Below, piece after piece: positions 7,287-16,443 of a stretch of DNA of 36,248 nucleotides (position 1 is the stretch's first letter; every line of letters begins with the position of its first letter). This DNA is from Chitinophagaceae bacterium. GTDB taxonomy: Bacteria > Bacteroidota > Bacteroidia > Chitinophagales > Chitinophagaceae. The stretch is from NCBI GenBank assembly GCA_016787125.1, contig JAEUVM010000219.1, positions 1-36,248 of the forward strand, written 5' to 3'. Under the pieces are notes generated by a model, which worked only from the letters and a program-made list of their open reading frames with translations, was not told where the DNA came from and did not search any database. The translations under genes were made by a program, and so were the position numbers.

Positions 7287-8687
7287 TTATTTGTATCCCA
7301 GTATTTTAAGCATGCTCTGCGCAGTCTGTTGTTTTGCGTAGACCCAGTCAACCAGTTTTCCGTTCTTATCGTATCCAACAATGATATGCTTTGGCGAAGG
7401 GATCATGCAATGCTTGATGCCACCATAGCCGCTGATCTGGTCCTGGTAAGCTCCCGTATGGAAGAAACCAACATGAAGCGGCTCTTTATCTCCGTTTACT
7501 TTTGGAAGAAATACCTCGTTGATGTGTTCTTCAGAGTCGTAGTAATCGTGACTATCACAGGTAATACCTCCTAAAACCACCCGTTGGTAATCGGACTCCC
7601 ATTTATTAACCGGCAGCATCAGGAATTTCTCCCCTATTCCCCAGGTATCGGGCAAGGTGGTGATAAATGATGAATCTATCATGTACCAGGTTTCCCGGTC
7701 GTTCTGTACTTTTTCCGCAATCACACTGTAAATGTGGGCCATACTTTCGCCGACTGTATAGCTGCCGAATTCTGTAAAGATATTTGGCATGGGCACTTTA
7801 GCTTTTTTACAGGCCACCTTGATATTCCGAACGATCTCGTTGATCATAAACTGGTAATCGTATTCGAAACCAAGGGAATGTTTTATGGGGAAACCGCCAC
7901 CGATATTTATTGAATCAAGTTCAGGGCATATTTTCTTTAACTGGCAGTAAAGATTGATCACCTTATTAAGTTCGCTCCAGTAGTAGATATCATCCTTGAT
8001 ACCCTTATTCAGGAAGATATGAAGCATTTTTAGCTGAAACTTGCTTTCATATCCTTCGATCCTGTCAACATAAAACTCAAGTATATCCTTTGCCCTGATA
8101 CCCAATCTTGAAGTGTAAAAAGGGAAACTGGGTTCTTCTTCTGCCGCTACTCTTATACCCAGCTTAAACGGCACCTTTACCGATTGTGCATATTCTTTCA
8201 GTTCGTCTTTATTATCGAGTATAGGTATTACATTCTGGAAGCCAGAGTTCAGCAGACCGGCAATACGGCGTGTATAGGTTTTCTGCTTAAAGCCGTTGCA
8301 GATGATATGTATATCTTTTGTGATCTTCTTTTTGGCGTATAATTTTTTGATTATTTCAATGTCATATGCATAAGACGTCTCCAGGTGTATTTCGCTTTTC
8401 AGTGCCTCCTCCACCACAAAACTGAAATGTGAGCTTTTGGTACAATAGCAATAGAAGTATTTACCTTCATACTTGTGTCTTTTAAAAGCTGCTGCAAACA
8501 TGGACTTCGCCTTCCTGATCTGCATCCCTATCTTGGGCAGGTAGGTAAGTTTCATGGGTGTTCCGTACTTTGCTATCAAAGCTTTCAGGTCGAGACCATT
8601 AAACCAGAGGTTACCGTTTTCCACCTCAATGCCATCCTGGGGAAAGTTAAAAGTCTGTTTGACAAGGTCGTGGTAAGAGTTTGTCAT
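7287..8687 (-). CDS. speA: Arginine decarboxylase (PLP, fold type III, Bacteroidota short form)
   Basis: This 466-aa cytoplasmic PLP enzyme matches the short arginine decarboxylases of Bacteroidota, which make agmatine for polyamine synthesis. The PLP-lysine region is FYCYCTKSSHF, where Lys replaces that of the usual YAxKAN. ETSYAYDIEII follows the barrel strand, INIGGGFPIK is the PLP-phosphate loop, and GGITCDSHDYYD carries the C-terminal catalytic Cys/Asp. The C-terminus ends in ILGYK. The minus-strand start MTNSYHDLVKQTF is preceded by a -33/-7-like promoter. Related decarboxylases (ornithine, lysine, diaminopimelate) are less likely because the fingerprint is that of the arginine group. 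Confidence 0.87.
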   Translation of the reverse strand: MTNSYHDLVKQTFNFPQDGIEVENGNLWFNGLDLKALIAKYGTPMKLTYLPKIGMQIRKAKSMFAAAFKRHKYEGKYFYCYCTKSSHFSFVVEEALKSEIHLETSYAYDIEIIKKLYAKKKITKDIHIICNGFKQKTYTRRIAGLLNSGFQNVIPILDNKDELKEYAQSVKVPFKLGIRVAAEEEPSFPFYTSRLGIRAKDILEFYVDRIEGYESKFQLKMLHIFLNKGIKDDIYYWSELNKVINLYCQLKKICPELDSINIGGGFPIKHSLGFEYDYQFMINEIVRNIKVACKKAKVPMPNIFTEFGSYTVGESMAHIYSVIAEKVQNDRETWYMIDSSFITTLPDTWGIGEKFLMLPVNKWESDYQRVVLGGITCDSHDYYDSEEHINEVFLPKVNGDKEPLHVGFFHTGAYQDQISGYGGIKHCMIPSPKHIIVGYDKNGKLVDWVYAKQQTAQSMLKILGYK

Positions 8688-8727
8688 GCTGCCGGAAATG
8701 GGTTAGTACTGCAATGTTTTAACGGCA

Positions 8728-8761
8728 CAAAAGTATAAGATTGGAGAAAACAGGGAACAAA
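8728..8761 (-). promoter_or_regulatory. Candidate speA promoter
   Basis: TACTTTTG (8728-8735) on the minus strand is an exact TAnnTTTG match. TTTG (8758-8761) lies 22 nt upstream, slightly longer than the usual spacing. The leader to the ATG would be about 35 nt. Confidence 0.5.
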
Positions 8762-8864
8762 AAATTTCGAGACGGGTTTTGACAGTTAATCCATTCCCCG
8801 AGACAACCGGTTTTGCAGTTGTCAGCCGTTTATAAGGAATCTGCAAACGGTCTTACAAAGAAAA

Positions 8865-8881
8865 AGGGGCTTAAAGCCCCT
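8865..8881 (-). terminator. Terminator of the 65-aa protein gene
   Basis: AGGGGCTT and AAGCCCCT form an 8-bp GC-rich stem with a tiny loop. On the minus strand a TTTTT tract follows. It begins 5 bases after the stop at 8886. Confidence 0.8.
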
Positions 8882-8885
8882 CTCC

Positions 8886-9083
8886 TTAATTCAGGTTCCA
8901 TTTACGCATCATTTCACTGGCGGAACGCATTTGACGGTGCCGGTTCCACATTTGCGAAACTGTAAATGTTGTGTCTTGATTTTTGATAGCTTCAGCAGCT
9001 ACCGTTTCCTTTACCTCTTGTGCAATTTGTTTCTTGGTTTCATCGGTCAATTGCACAGTTGAGGGCATAACAATGCTCTTCAT
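8886..9083 (-). CDS. Conserved small protein, 65 aa
   Basis: The product is a short charged protein beginning MKSIVMPSTVQLTDETKKQI and ending in an Arg/Met-rich segment with TVSQMWNRHRQMRS. Small proteins of this layout (PSTVQLTDETK followed by a W-N-x-x-R-Q motif) recur in Chitinophagaceae and relatives as hypotheticals. I know of no function. The gene looks real: it has an ideal -33/-7 promoter (9219-9250), a GGAG-like ribosome site just before the ATG (unusual in this phylum) and a terminator 5 bases after the stop. The predicted leader is long, about 130 nt. Confidence 0.82.
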   Translation of the reverse strand: MKSIVMPSTVQLTDETKKQIAQEVKETVAAEAIKNQDTTFTVSQMWNRHRQMRSASEMMRKWNLN

Positions 9084-9218
9084 AAACTCTCCTTTTTTTA
9101 GTCTGTCGTTTAATAATCATCTGAGCGAAACGGAAGTAAGAGAACCAGGCGGCAAGCTGAATAGCTGGTCAGATACGTTCAATGTAGTTGTAAGGTACGT
9201 TAGCTCAGTTTTGCTCCG

Positions 9219-9250
9219 CAAAGATACACCAGGAGCAGATGATGTCCAAA
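9219..9250 (-). promoter_or_regulatory. Promoter of the 65-aa protein gene, textbook -33/-7
   Basis: On the minus strand TTTG (9247-9250) and TATCTTTG (9219-9226) are separated by exactly 20 nt. This is the best match to the Bacteroidota promoter consensus in the window. Transcription would start near 9212, leaving a leader of about 130 nt to the ATG at 9083. Confidence 0.75.
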
Positions 9251-9327
9251 TAACCAACCGATAAAAGTGTTAAAAAATACCTTGAATAGCTCGCTGGGTT
9301 TGCCTCTTTGAAAGACCCGCTTTTGTG

Positions 9328-9720
9328 TCAGGCTGATTGGTGTAAAAATAAGGGCAGGCCTGTCTTCCACTCATTGTTGAGGTAAAGCTCAAATGAGTAT
9401 CTGCCGGGTTTCTCAAATTTTAACTGGTTAAAATTGATAACCACATTAATTGTATTTACCTGGCCGTTAACAGGTGTTCCAATGGTCATGTTTCCCTCGA
9501 TAGGCTGAATGATCTCCTTTCCTTCTTCATTGATCAGTCGCAAGAGCATCGCATGCTCACCTGATTCCTTTGCCCCAAAGCGCATACGGCAGGCTATGGT
9601 ACAGGCCGGATGCACCACCGGGAATTGCCGGGCATTGATGCTGTCGAAGGTACCCACTATGGTAAGCTTTGAATTGTTATCCTGGGCAAAATCTGCCAGC
9701 GTAAAGATTTCAATTTCCAT
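9328..9720 (-). CDS. DUF6941-type protein, 130 aa
   Basis: This 130-aa protein starts MEIEIFTLADFAQDNNSKLTIVGTFD, split here as FTLADFAQDN and LTIVGTFDSINA. It is followed by FPVVHPACTIACRMRF and a C-terminal KFEKPGRYSFELYLN strand. It matches the small beta-sandwich family DUF6941, whose members share the xFTLxDFAxxxxGKLTIxGxFD opening. There is no signal peptide, so it is predicted cytoplasmic. The function is unknown. The neighbouring 65-aa gene is on the same strand but has its own promoter and a 244-bp gap, so this one is probably transcribed alone. Confidence 0.82.
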   Translation of the reverse strand: MEIEIFTLADFAQDNNSKLTIVGTFDSINARQFPVVHPACTIACRMRFGAKESGEHAMLLRLINEEGKEIIQPIEGNMTIGTPVNGQVNTINVVINFNQLKFEKPGRYSFELYLNNEWKTGLPLFLHQSA

Positions 9721-9958
9721 AATTCAATTTTATTATTCTTTTGTACTTAAGAATCGTGCCGCCAGACTTCCCTGTCCGTAATTCGGACAAGAACGGTAAA
9801 GCAGCTATTTGCCGGCTGCCAGTTTTTGACAACTTTCTGACAATTCCTGAAGAAGCAGCCGAAAAAATCAGTTGGAGCAACTTACCTCGAGACTTTTTCA
9901 ACTCATAAAAGGGAAAATAGTATTTTTACTTAGTATATACCCTATAAAACTACCCTAC

Positions 9959-11614
9959 ATGAACTCCTTAAGAAAACTACTTTTCTCTTCTTTTCTTCTT
10001 TTGCCATTACTGAAAGCCTATTCCCAACAAAAAGACCTTCCAAAGGGATGGCATCTGCTGGATAAAAGCGCAAGCGGATACTATGGCATCAGCCTGGATA
10101 AAGCAATAGAATTCGTCAGACAAAAAAATCTGAAGAGCAAGCCTGTCGTCATTGCAGTTATTGACACTGGTATTGACACAACTCATCCTGCTATCAAGCC
10201 AGCTCTATGGAAAAATCCTGGTGAAATAGCCGGAAACGGGATTGATGATGACAAAAACGGCTATACGGATGATATTTCAGGATGGAATTTCCTTGGTTCA
10301 AGGGACGGCAACCGCAACGTTGAAAAGGACTCGGATATTGAGCTAAGAATTTACTACCGTTTTAAGGACAAATGGAAAGATTCTGTAATCGATGGATCCA
10401 CCCTATCGCCTGCCGAGGCAGAAAATTACCGTACCTGGAAAAAGGCCAGTGAGATGATCAATAATTCCAGAAATGCGAGCATGAAGGAATTGAAGTACCT
10501 GCTCAGGTCTTTTGAGAAGTGCGGTTCAAACGACAGTATTCTGCGGATCGCTATGGACAGGACAGTTTACACCGGTGCCGAGCTTACTAATTATTATCCC
10601 AATACTGAAGAAGGTAAAAAGGCACGACAGTTCATACTTAATATTATGAGCCAGAACAATGCTTTATCCTTCACAAATGTTGAATTTCTTCATAATTATG
10701 AAGCTTATATTAAAAATGAGGAACAAAAGATATACAATAACTACTCAGAACCCTACCCTTACCGGAACTTTGTAACTGGTGATAATTATTTTGACATTAA
10801 CGACCGCTATTATGGCAATAACAATATCATGGTAAGCAGCCGGTCTGCTTTGCATGGTACGTATGTGGCTGGTATTATTGGTGCCGCAAACCGAAACGAG
10901 CAGGGCTTCAGGAGTATTGCAGACAATGTCAGGATCATTTTCATTAAGGCTACCAATGACGGCAGTGAGCATGAAAAGGATATTGCATTGGCCATAAAGT
11001 ATGCTGTGGAGAACGGCGCCCGTATCATAAATATGAGTTTTGGAAACCCTTTGTCTGTTGAAAAAAAATGGGTGGATGATGCTGTAAAATTTGCTGCTGA
11101 AAACAATGTTCTGTTAGTACATGCCTCCAGCAATAGTGCATCCGACTACGACCAAAACCGGTATTACCCTGATCCGGGTATGCTTGATGGCAGTTATGCT
11201 CCCAACTGGATCACTGTAGGTTCGAGCAGCGATTATTCATCAGGTACCCTCGTTGCGGGATTCAGCAGCTATGGTAAGAAAAGTATAGATGTTTTTGCCC
11301 CCGGCATTAAAATTTACAGTACAGCACCTGGCAATACATACCAGAGTTTCCAGGGAAGCAGTGCAGCGGCGGCAGTCGTTTCCGGCCTCGCGGCGTTTTT
11401 ACTTCAGTATTATCCTAAACTGAGTGCGGTACAACTAAAACATATTATTGAAAAATCAGTCAGCATCCCTGAGAAACCTGTATTAAAGCCTGGAACCGGA
11501 GAAATGGTCCCCTTCAGCGAACTATGCCGTACCGGAGGCATTGTAAACGCCTATGAAGCCATTAAACTGGCGGCTAAAACACGACCGGCAAAACCGGCTT
11601 TTATCAGCCGGTAA
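9959..11614 (+). CDS. Secreted subtilisin-like serine peptidase (S8), copy 1
   Basis: From the ATG at 9959 the product is 551 aa with a Sec signal (MNSLRKLLFSSFLLLPLLKA). The S8 triad is complete: Asp69 in VIAVIDTGID, His299 in ALHGTYVAG, Ser468 in QGSSAAAAVVSG. The oxyanion Asn392 lies in HASSNSAS. About 230 residues separate Asp and His, far more than in subtilisin, because of an inserted helical segment (about 115-285). The sequence around Ser (GSSAAAA for GTSMAAP) and Asn (ASSN for AAGN) is drifted compared with copy 2, so activity may be altered. There is no C-terminal sorting domain. It lies 125 bp upstream of its paralog. Starts upstream of 9959 would bury the signal peptide. Confidence 0.93.
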   Translation: MNSLRKLLFSSFLLLPLLKAYSQQKDLPKGWHLLDKSASGYYGISLDKAIEFVRQKNLKSKPVVIAVIDTGIDTTHPAIKPALWKNPGEIAGNGIDDDKNGYTDDISGWNFLGSRDGNRNVEKDSDIELRIYYRFKDKWKDSVIDGSTLSPAEAENYRTWKKASEMINNSRNASMKELKYLLRSFEKCGSNDSILRIAMDRTVYTGAELTNYYPNTEEGKKARQFILNIMSQNNALSFTNVEFLHNYEAYIKNEEQKIYNNYSEPYPYRNFVTGDNYFDINDRYYGNNNIMVSSRSALHGTYVAGIIGAANRNEQGFRSIADNVRIIFIKATNDGSEHEKDIALAIKYAVENGARIINMSFGNPLSVEKKWVDDAVKFAAENNVLLVHASSNSASDYDQNRYYPDPGMLDGSYAPNWITVGSSSDYSSGTLVAGFSSYGKKSIDVFAPGIKIYSTAPGNTYQSFQGSSAAAAVVSGLAAFLLQYYPKLSAVQLKHIIEKSVSIPEKPVLKPGTGEMVPFSELCRTGGIVNAYEAIKLAAKTRPAKPAFISR

Positions 11615-11739
11615 TAATCCCCCGGGAGGTGAAAAAATTGCTAAAGCATACGTTTTCTCAGTTCTTATTTGTGTAAAATGTATGAGTGGTAATCATTATT
11701 TTTACGCCTACACCAATTTTGCAGTATAAAAACACACAA

Positions 11740-13437
11740 ATGATAAGTTTATTGAAACGTATGGCTCTGCTGCTCACAGCCGGCCTGTTTTCCTTTACCC
11801 TTTTTGCCCAGAAAGATGAAGTGCCAAAAGGATGGCACATGCTTGACAAATCCACCACCGGATACTATGGCCTCAGTGTTGACAAAGCCTACAGTTTTGT
11901 AAAGGCAAAAAAACTGAAAAGCAAAACAGTGATTGTCGCGGTCATTGATTCTGGAATTGATACCACTCATGAAGACCTTAAGAAGGTTTTGTGGGTTAAC
12001 CCGGGCGAAATACCGAATAATGGTATAGATGATGATAAGAACGGCTATGTGGACGATATTAATGGCTGGAATTTCCTGGGAGGTAAGGATATAGAAAGTA
12101 ATGTGGAAAAAGACAGTTACGAGGCGGCCAGAGTATATCATAAATACAAGTCAAAGTATGCCGGAAAAGAAATTGATCCTGCCAAACTGAGCAAAGACGA
12201 AGCATTTGAGTATGCTATGTGGAAGCGTTCAGAAAAAGAAGTTGCCGGTGAAAACTCCAAGCAGACTGCCATGGAACTGATGATGGTAAAGAGGGCTTAC
12301 AAGAATTGTGTTAAGTATGACAGTCTCATCCGGGCTGCCATTGGCAAAGATATCTATACAGGTAAGGAACTTGACGAATTTAAACCGGAAGACGCTGAGT
12401 TAAAAAAAGCCAAGAACAGCCTCTACATGATGCTTTCCCAAAACGACGCTCTTGAATCAACCAATAAGGAATTCCTTGAAGGCTTTGGAGAGTATGTAGA
12501 TGGCGAGGAAAAGAAAGCAGAAGCTGCCACCAAAGCGCCAACTGCCTATCGGGCAGATGTTGTAAAAGATGACTACAGCAACTTTGGTGATAAGTTTTAT
12601 GGAAACAATAATGTAATGGTGAGCAAATCATCTGCCCTGCACGGCACACACGTATCGGGTATTATTGCGGCCTCACGTAATAATGGAAAAGGGATGGATG
12701 GAGTGGCCGATAATGTCCGGATCATGAGCCTCAGGGCTGTACCTGATGGGGATGAGCATGATAAAGATATTGCTCTTGCCATCCGATATGCGGTAGATAA
12801 TGGAGCACAGGTGATAAATATGAGTTTCGGTAAAGGTTTCTCTCCTGAGAAGAAATGGGTGGATGAAGCCGTGAAATATGCCGAAGCTAAAGGGGTTTTA
12901 CTGGTACATGCTGCCGGAAATGATGCCAAAAACCTGGACTCCACCTATAACTACCCTACTCCACAACTGCTTGATGGCACCAGGCCGAACAACTGGATAA
13001 CGGTAGGTGCAAGCGGCGACCCCAAAGCTGGCGGACTGACTGCAAATTTTTCCAACTATGGTAAAAATGAGGTAGATGTGTTTGCCCCTGGCGTTAAGAT
13101 TTACTCAACCGTTCCCGGCGGCAATACTTACAGGGATCTTCAGGGCACCAGTATGGCTTCGCCGGTGGTGGCCGGGCTCGCTGCTTTCCTGCTGGAATAT
13201 TATCCTGCGCTCAGCGCAAGACAGGTTAAAATGATCATTGAAAAATCGGCACAGAAACCGGCTGATAATGTCAAAAACCCCGGTGACGACGAAATGGTGA
13301 GCTTGTCTGAACTGAGCCGTTCCGGTGGTATAGTAAACGCTTATGAAGCCATTAAACTGGCATCAGTTACTAAAGGCGAGAGAAAACTGGCACCGGTAAA
13401 ACCCAAAACCGTTGTGACACCTAAGAAGAAAAGCTAA
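11740..13437 (+). CDS. Secreted subtilisin-like serine peptidase (S8), copy 2
   Basis: From the ATG at 11740 the product is 565 aa with a signal peptide (MISLLKRMALLLTAGLFSFT, cleavage after LFAQ). The catalytic triad is Asp70 (VIDSGIDTTH), His301 (ALHGTHVSG) and Ser471 (GTSMASPVVAG), with oxyanion Asn394 in HAAGNDA. All are canonical. It shares the same architecture and long Asp-His insertion as copy 1 (for example both have VPKGWHMLDK/LPKGWHLLDK near the mature N-terminus and RSGGIVNAYEAIKLA near the end), so the pair is a tandem duplication. A Lys/Pro-rich tail ends the protein. A terminator follows at 13449; none is obvious between the copies, so co-transcription is possible. Confidence 0.95.
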   Translation: MISLLKRMALLLTAGLFSFTLFAQKDEVPKGWHMLDKSTTGYYGLSVDKAYSFVKAKKLKSKTVIVAVIDSGIDTTHEDLKKVLWVNPGEIPNNGIDDDKNGYVDDINGWNFLGGKDIESNVEKDSYEAARVYHKYKSKYAGKEIDPAKLSKDEAFEYAMWKRSEKEVAGENSKQTAMELMMVKRAYKNCVKYDSLIRAAIGKDIYTGKELDEFKPEDAELKKAKNSLYMMLSQNDALESTNKEFLEGFGEYVDGEEKKAEAATKAPTAYRADVVKDDYSNFGDKFYGNNNVMVSKSSALHGTHVSGIIAASRNNGKGMDGVADNVRIMSLRAVPDGDEHDKDIALAIRYAVDNGAQVINMSFGKGFSPEKKWVDEAVKYAEAKGVLLVHAAGNDAKNLDSTYNYPTPQLLDGTRPNNWITVGASGDPKAGGLTANFSNYGKNEVDVFAPGVKIYSTVPGGNTYRDLQGTSMASPVVAGLAAFLLEYYPALSARQVKMIIEKSAQKPADNVKNPGDDEMVSLSELSRSGGIVNAYEAIKLASVTKGERKLAPVKPKTVVTPKKKS

Positions 13438-13448
13438 TTTGAATAGAG

Positions 13449-13475
13449 AAACCCCGGCAATTCCGGGGTTTTCAT
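13449..13475 (+). terminator. Terminator after S8 copy 2
   Basis: AAACCCCGG and CCGGGGTTT form a 9-bp stem with loop CAATT, followed by TCATTT. It begins 12 bases after the protease stop. Confidence 0.8.
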
Positions 13476-13503
13476 TTACTGAAGTGTTATAAACCATTAC
13501 CCA

Positions 13504-14019
13504 ATGCCAAGACCCAACCTGTCCAGAGTGCCTGAATATTATCATCGTTATATTAACCAGGTGCCAGAAAATGACATTACCAAAGCATTCAGCAATCAAA
13601 CTGCCGCTTTTATAAGGTTTTTAAAGCAGCTGCCTGAAGAAAAAAGGAATTACAGATATGCTAAGGGTAAGTGGACGATAAAGGAAGTATTAATCCATGT
13701 AATTGATACCGAAAGGGTATTTGCTTACAGGTCTCTATGTATTGCCCGACAGGATAAATCGGCCTTTCCAAGCTTCGACGAAAACTTATACGCTGATAAC
13801 GCAAAGGCCAATAAACGTGACTGGAATGACCTTATTGATGAATTCAAGGCTGTAAGATTGTCCACAGAGATCATGTTTCGCAGTTTCGATAAGCAGCAAC
13901 TCGATAGCACCGGTATCGCCAGTGGTAAATCCGTTTATGTGCTCGGTCTTGGCTACATCATCGCAGGCCACGTCAACCATCACCTTAATGTAATCAAAGA
14001 AAGGTATCTTCGGAAATAA
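13504..14019 (+). CDS. DinB-family four-helix metal-binding protein
   Basis: This 171-aa cytoplasmic protein has the DinB/YfiT-like fold pattern. The opening helix FSNQTAAFIRFLKQLPEEK and GKWTIKEVLIHVIDTERVFA are diagnostic. The three likely metal-ligand histidines are His65 (LIHVIDTE) and His156/His160 (GHVNHH), with the family's H-x3-H spacing. Some members of the superfamily use a low-molecular-weight thiol in detoxification. A bacilliredoxin-like gene sits elsewhere in this window, but a functional link is only speculative. The gene lies between two strong terminators, so it is transcribed alone. The substrate is unknown. Confidence 0.9.
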   Translation: MPRPNLSRVPEYYHRYINQVPENDITKAFSNQTAAFIRFLKQLPEEKRNYRYAKGKWTIKEVLIHVIDTERVFAYRSLCIARQDKSAFPSFDENLYADNAKANKRDWNDLIDEFKAVRLSTEIMFRSFDKQQLDSTGIASGKSVYVLGLGYIIAGHVNHHLNVIKERYLRK

Positions 14020-14024
14020 CCCGC

Positions 14025-14059
14025 AAAAGGAAACCCCGCACAAAGCGGGGTTTCCTTTT
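14025..14059. terminator. Strong bidirectional terminator between DinB gene and ctp
   Basis: AAAAGGAAACCCCGC and GCGGGGTTTCCTTTT form a perfect 15-bp stem with loop ACAAA. The A and T ends serve transcripts arriving from both strands (the DinB gene on plus, the tail-specific protease on minus). Confidence 0.93.
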
Positions 14060-14074
14060 AATTGTTTTTAGCGA

Positions 14075-16237
14075 TCAGAATGCTTTCTTCACAGGCTCCT
14101 CTGCCGGCTTGGCTTTAGCAAGATTCTGCTGGCCGATCATATCATTCACCACTTTTACAGCCTGATCCAGATAAATATCTTTCTGCAGGTTCTTCAGCCA
14201 TTGCTTAAAGCGTTCCTGTTTATTCTTATCTTCCGCCCAGCGGTTTTCCTCGTTTGTCAAAGCTGTCACATTCAGCTCTTCCTTGTCCTTAAGCTTCAGC
14301 AGCGTTTCCATTTGCTTAATGGTGCTTCTCACTGCGGCCTGCTCTTCTTTGTATTTCTTAAGATTCAATGAGTAGGTTCTGTCATTCTGTTTGGAAAGCC
14401 ATTCTGAACTCTCTTTTATCATTTTAAAGGCTGGATCGGCAGCTACCCTCTCATTCGCCAGCTTCTGTATCGTCTTAAGATCATAACCTGCTGTCCAATT
14501 AGAATAAGAAGCTTTGGTGATCTCATCCCAGGGCAAGGCATCCACATCGTCTTTCTCCCTTACTTTCAGATGCTCTAGATTATCAGGTAATACGATGTCA
14601 GAATAAACGCCCCTGAGCTGAGTCGATCCCCCATTGATACGGTAAAATTTCTGGAGGGTAAGCTTCACTGTTCCCAGTTCAGAGTTTGACATGGAGAAAC
14701 CTGTTTCAGGATCGAGACCGATATTGCGCTGCACAGTTCCTTTTCCATAAGTTGAGGTGCTGCCGATGATAACGCCACGGCCATAATCCTGTATAGCAGC
14801 AGCAAATATTTCTGAAGCTGAAGCACTGAATTCATTTACCATTACTGCCAGCGGGCCGGTATATAAAACCGACCTGTCTTTATCCTTCAGCACACTGGGC
14901 TTATTATCACGATCTTTTACCTGCACGATCGGACCTTCATCAATGAAAAGCCCCGCCATCTGTACCACATCATACAATGAACCACCGCCATTATTACGAA
15001 GGTCAATCACGATACCGTCTACTTTTTCTTCTTTTAATTTAGTCACCTCCTTAGCCACATCAATATAGCTGCGGTTGCCATTCGGCCGGTCGAAATCTGC
15101 ATAAAATTCAGGAAGGAAAATATAACCGATCTTGTAGCCATTATTATTCACGACTGCACTGCGGGCAAAACTTTCGTCCTGAACGATCTCATCCCTTACC
15201 AGCGAGATCACTTTTACTGAACCATCCGTTTTTTTCACCGTAAGCCTTACCTCTGTACCCTTTTTACCCCTGATTACTTTTACAGCATCCGTTACCACAA
15301 AACCTGTAAGGTCGGTGGGCTCTTCCTTGCCCTGGGCAACTTTCTGAATAATATCACCGGGCTGCAACTCACCCGACTTTGCAGCAGGGCTTCCGGAAAG
15401 AATACTGGCCACTTTGATATTTCCATCATCATATTGAAGCGAAGCGCCGATACCATAGAAACGGCCGCTCATTTCTTCATCAAAATATCTCTTGTCCACC
15501 GGCGGGAAAAACTCTGTATGAGGATCCATCGTGGTGGTGATAGCATTTACAAATAAGCTGAACTTGTCGTCATCATTAAACTTGAAACGGAAGCGTTCAA
15601 AGGTCCTGTCCAGTATTTTCTTCACCTTTTCACGGGCCTCTTTTTCCAGTTCCTCATCCGTTTTCACTACAAATCCTTCTTTGCCTTTGTTCTTTTCCCG
15701 GGTATCAAGCATATCTGCATAGCGCTCCAATGTCATAAACTTCACTTTCTTCCTCCAGCGTTCATTTCTCTCTGCCTCACTTTTGGGATAATCAAGTTTG
15801 TCGGCATCCAGCACCACTTCTTCGTCAATGGTAAAATCGAAAGGTTTGGAAAGCCACTCTGTGTATTGTTTCGCCGCCTCTTCCATCCGGGTGTTGAACA
15901 CCTTTCCTGCTTCGAGGAAAAATTCAACCGGAGCACCCTTGATCTCTTCGTCAATTTTAGTTTCAAATTTCTTCAGGGCTGTCATATCTGCCGAAAGAAA
16001 AATGTTTTTCTCAGGGTCCAGATCGCCCATGAACTTTTTAAAAATTTTGCGGGAGAAGTCGTCATTAATATCCTGGGGGCTGTAATGTGCTTCAGAAAGC
16101 ATCTGGCCTACCAGTTTCAGAATTTGTTCATACTTTGAGGGAGGGGTTGCCGGATTTTTTGTTCCTGTTCCCATCGTCTTGAAGGCAAGAAATGAACCTG
16201 CCACCACCATCATAACCACAATCGGAAGTCTTTTCAT
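14075..16237 (-). CDS. prc: Tail-specific (C-terminal processing) protease, S41 family
   Basis: From the ATG at 16237 the product is 720 aa, the large Prc/Tsp type. Its N-terminal signal or anchor is MKRLPIVVMMVVAGSFLAF. Domains in order: an N-terminal helical region; a PDZ domain around LQYDDGNIKVASILSGSPAAKSG; the S41 catalytic core with GIVIDLRNNGGGSLYDV, the catalytic Ser in the SASASEIFAAAIQDYGRG block and catalytic Lys in TYGKGTVQ; and a DUF3340-like C-terminal helical region. It acts in the periplasm on protein C-termini. An in-frame start at 16285 would precede the -7 element at 16272-16279, so the shorter start is preferred. It ends at a strong bidirectional terminator. Confidence 0.95.
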   Translation of the reverse strand: MKRLPIVVMMVVAGSFLAFKTMGTGTKNPATPPSKYEQILKLVGQMLSEAHYSPQDINDDFSRKIFKKFMGDLDPEKNIFLSADMTALKKFETKIDEEIKGAPVEFFLEAGKVFNTRMEEAAKQYTEWLSKPFDFTIDEEVVLDADKLDYPKSEAERNERWRKKVKFMTLERYADMLDTREKNKGKEGFVVKTDEELEKEAREKVKKILDRTFERFRFKFNDDDKFSLFVNAITTTMDPHTEFFPPVDKRYFDEEMSGRFYGIGASLQYDDGNIKVASILSGSPAAKSGELQPGDIIQKVAQGKEEPTDLTGFVVTDAVKVIRGKKGTEVRLTVKKTDGSVKVISLVRDEIVQDESFARSAVVNNNGYKIGYIFLPEFYADFDRPNGNRSYIDVAKEVTKLKEEKVDGIVIDLRNNGGGSLYDVVQMAGLFIDEGPIVQVKDRDNKPSVLKDKDRSVLYTGPLAVMVNEFSASASEIFAAAIQDYGRGVIIGSTSTYGKGTVQRNIGLDPETGFSMSNSELGTVKLTLQKFYRINGGSTQLRGVYSDIVLPDNLEHLKVREKDDVDALPWDEITKASYSNWTAGYDLKTIQKLANERVAADPAFKMIKESSEWLSKQNDRTYSLNLKKYKEEQAAVRSTIKQMETLLKLKDKEELNVTALTNEENRWAEDKNKQERFKQWLKNLQKDIYLDQAVKVVNDMIGQQNLAKAKPAEEPVKKAF

Positions 16238-16271
16238 ATTCAATAGGTATTTAATTGCTTTAGGCATGATC

Positions 16272-16279
16272 CAAAAATA
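16272..16279 (-). promoter_or_regulatory. Candidate -7 element for the tail-specific protease
   Basis: TATTTTTG on the minus strand matches TAnnTTTG and lies 35 nt above the ATG at 16237. It falls inside the longer possible reading frame, which argues for the downstream start. No good -33 box is visible. Confidence 0.45.
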
Positions 16280-16443
16280 ACGCAAAAAGCCTGTTTTTCT
16301 TGTCTTTAGAGTCTTTTAACACCGCTTTTTGATGAGTGGTTACAGCAAGCAAATTCCAAACAGGAAAATCCCAAATCCCGGAATTCGGGAAGCTAACTAC
16401 ACAGGCATTACAATACCGGACCCGTTTGTAACAGGTTTTATTT

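Noticed and set aside
9773..9789. TGTCCG/CGGACA hairpin between the DUF6941 gene and S8 copy 1
   Set aside because: The stem is only 6 bp with a 5-nt loop and no T tract; too weak to call a terminator or a riboswitch.
11585..11610. CCGG repeats near the 3' end of S8 copy 1, possible terminator
   Set aside because: Only a 4-bp stem forms and it lies within the coding region; not convincing.
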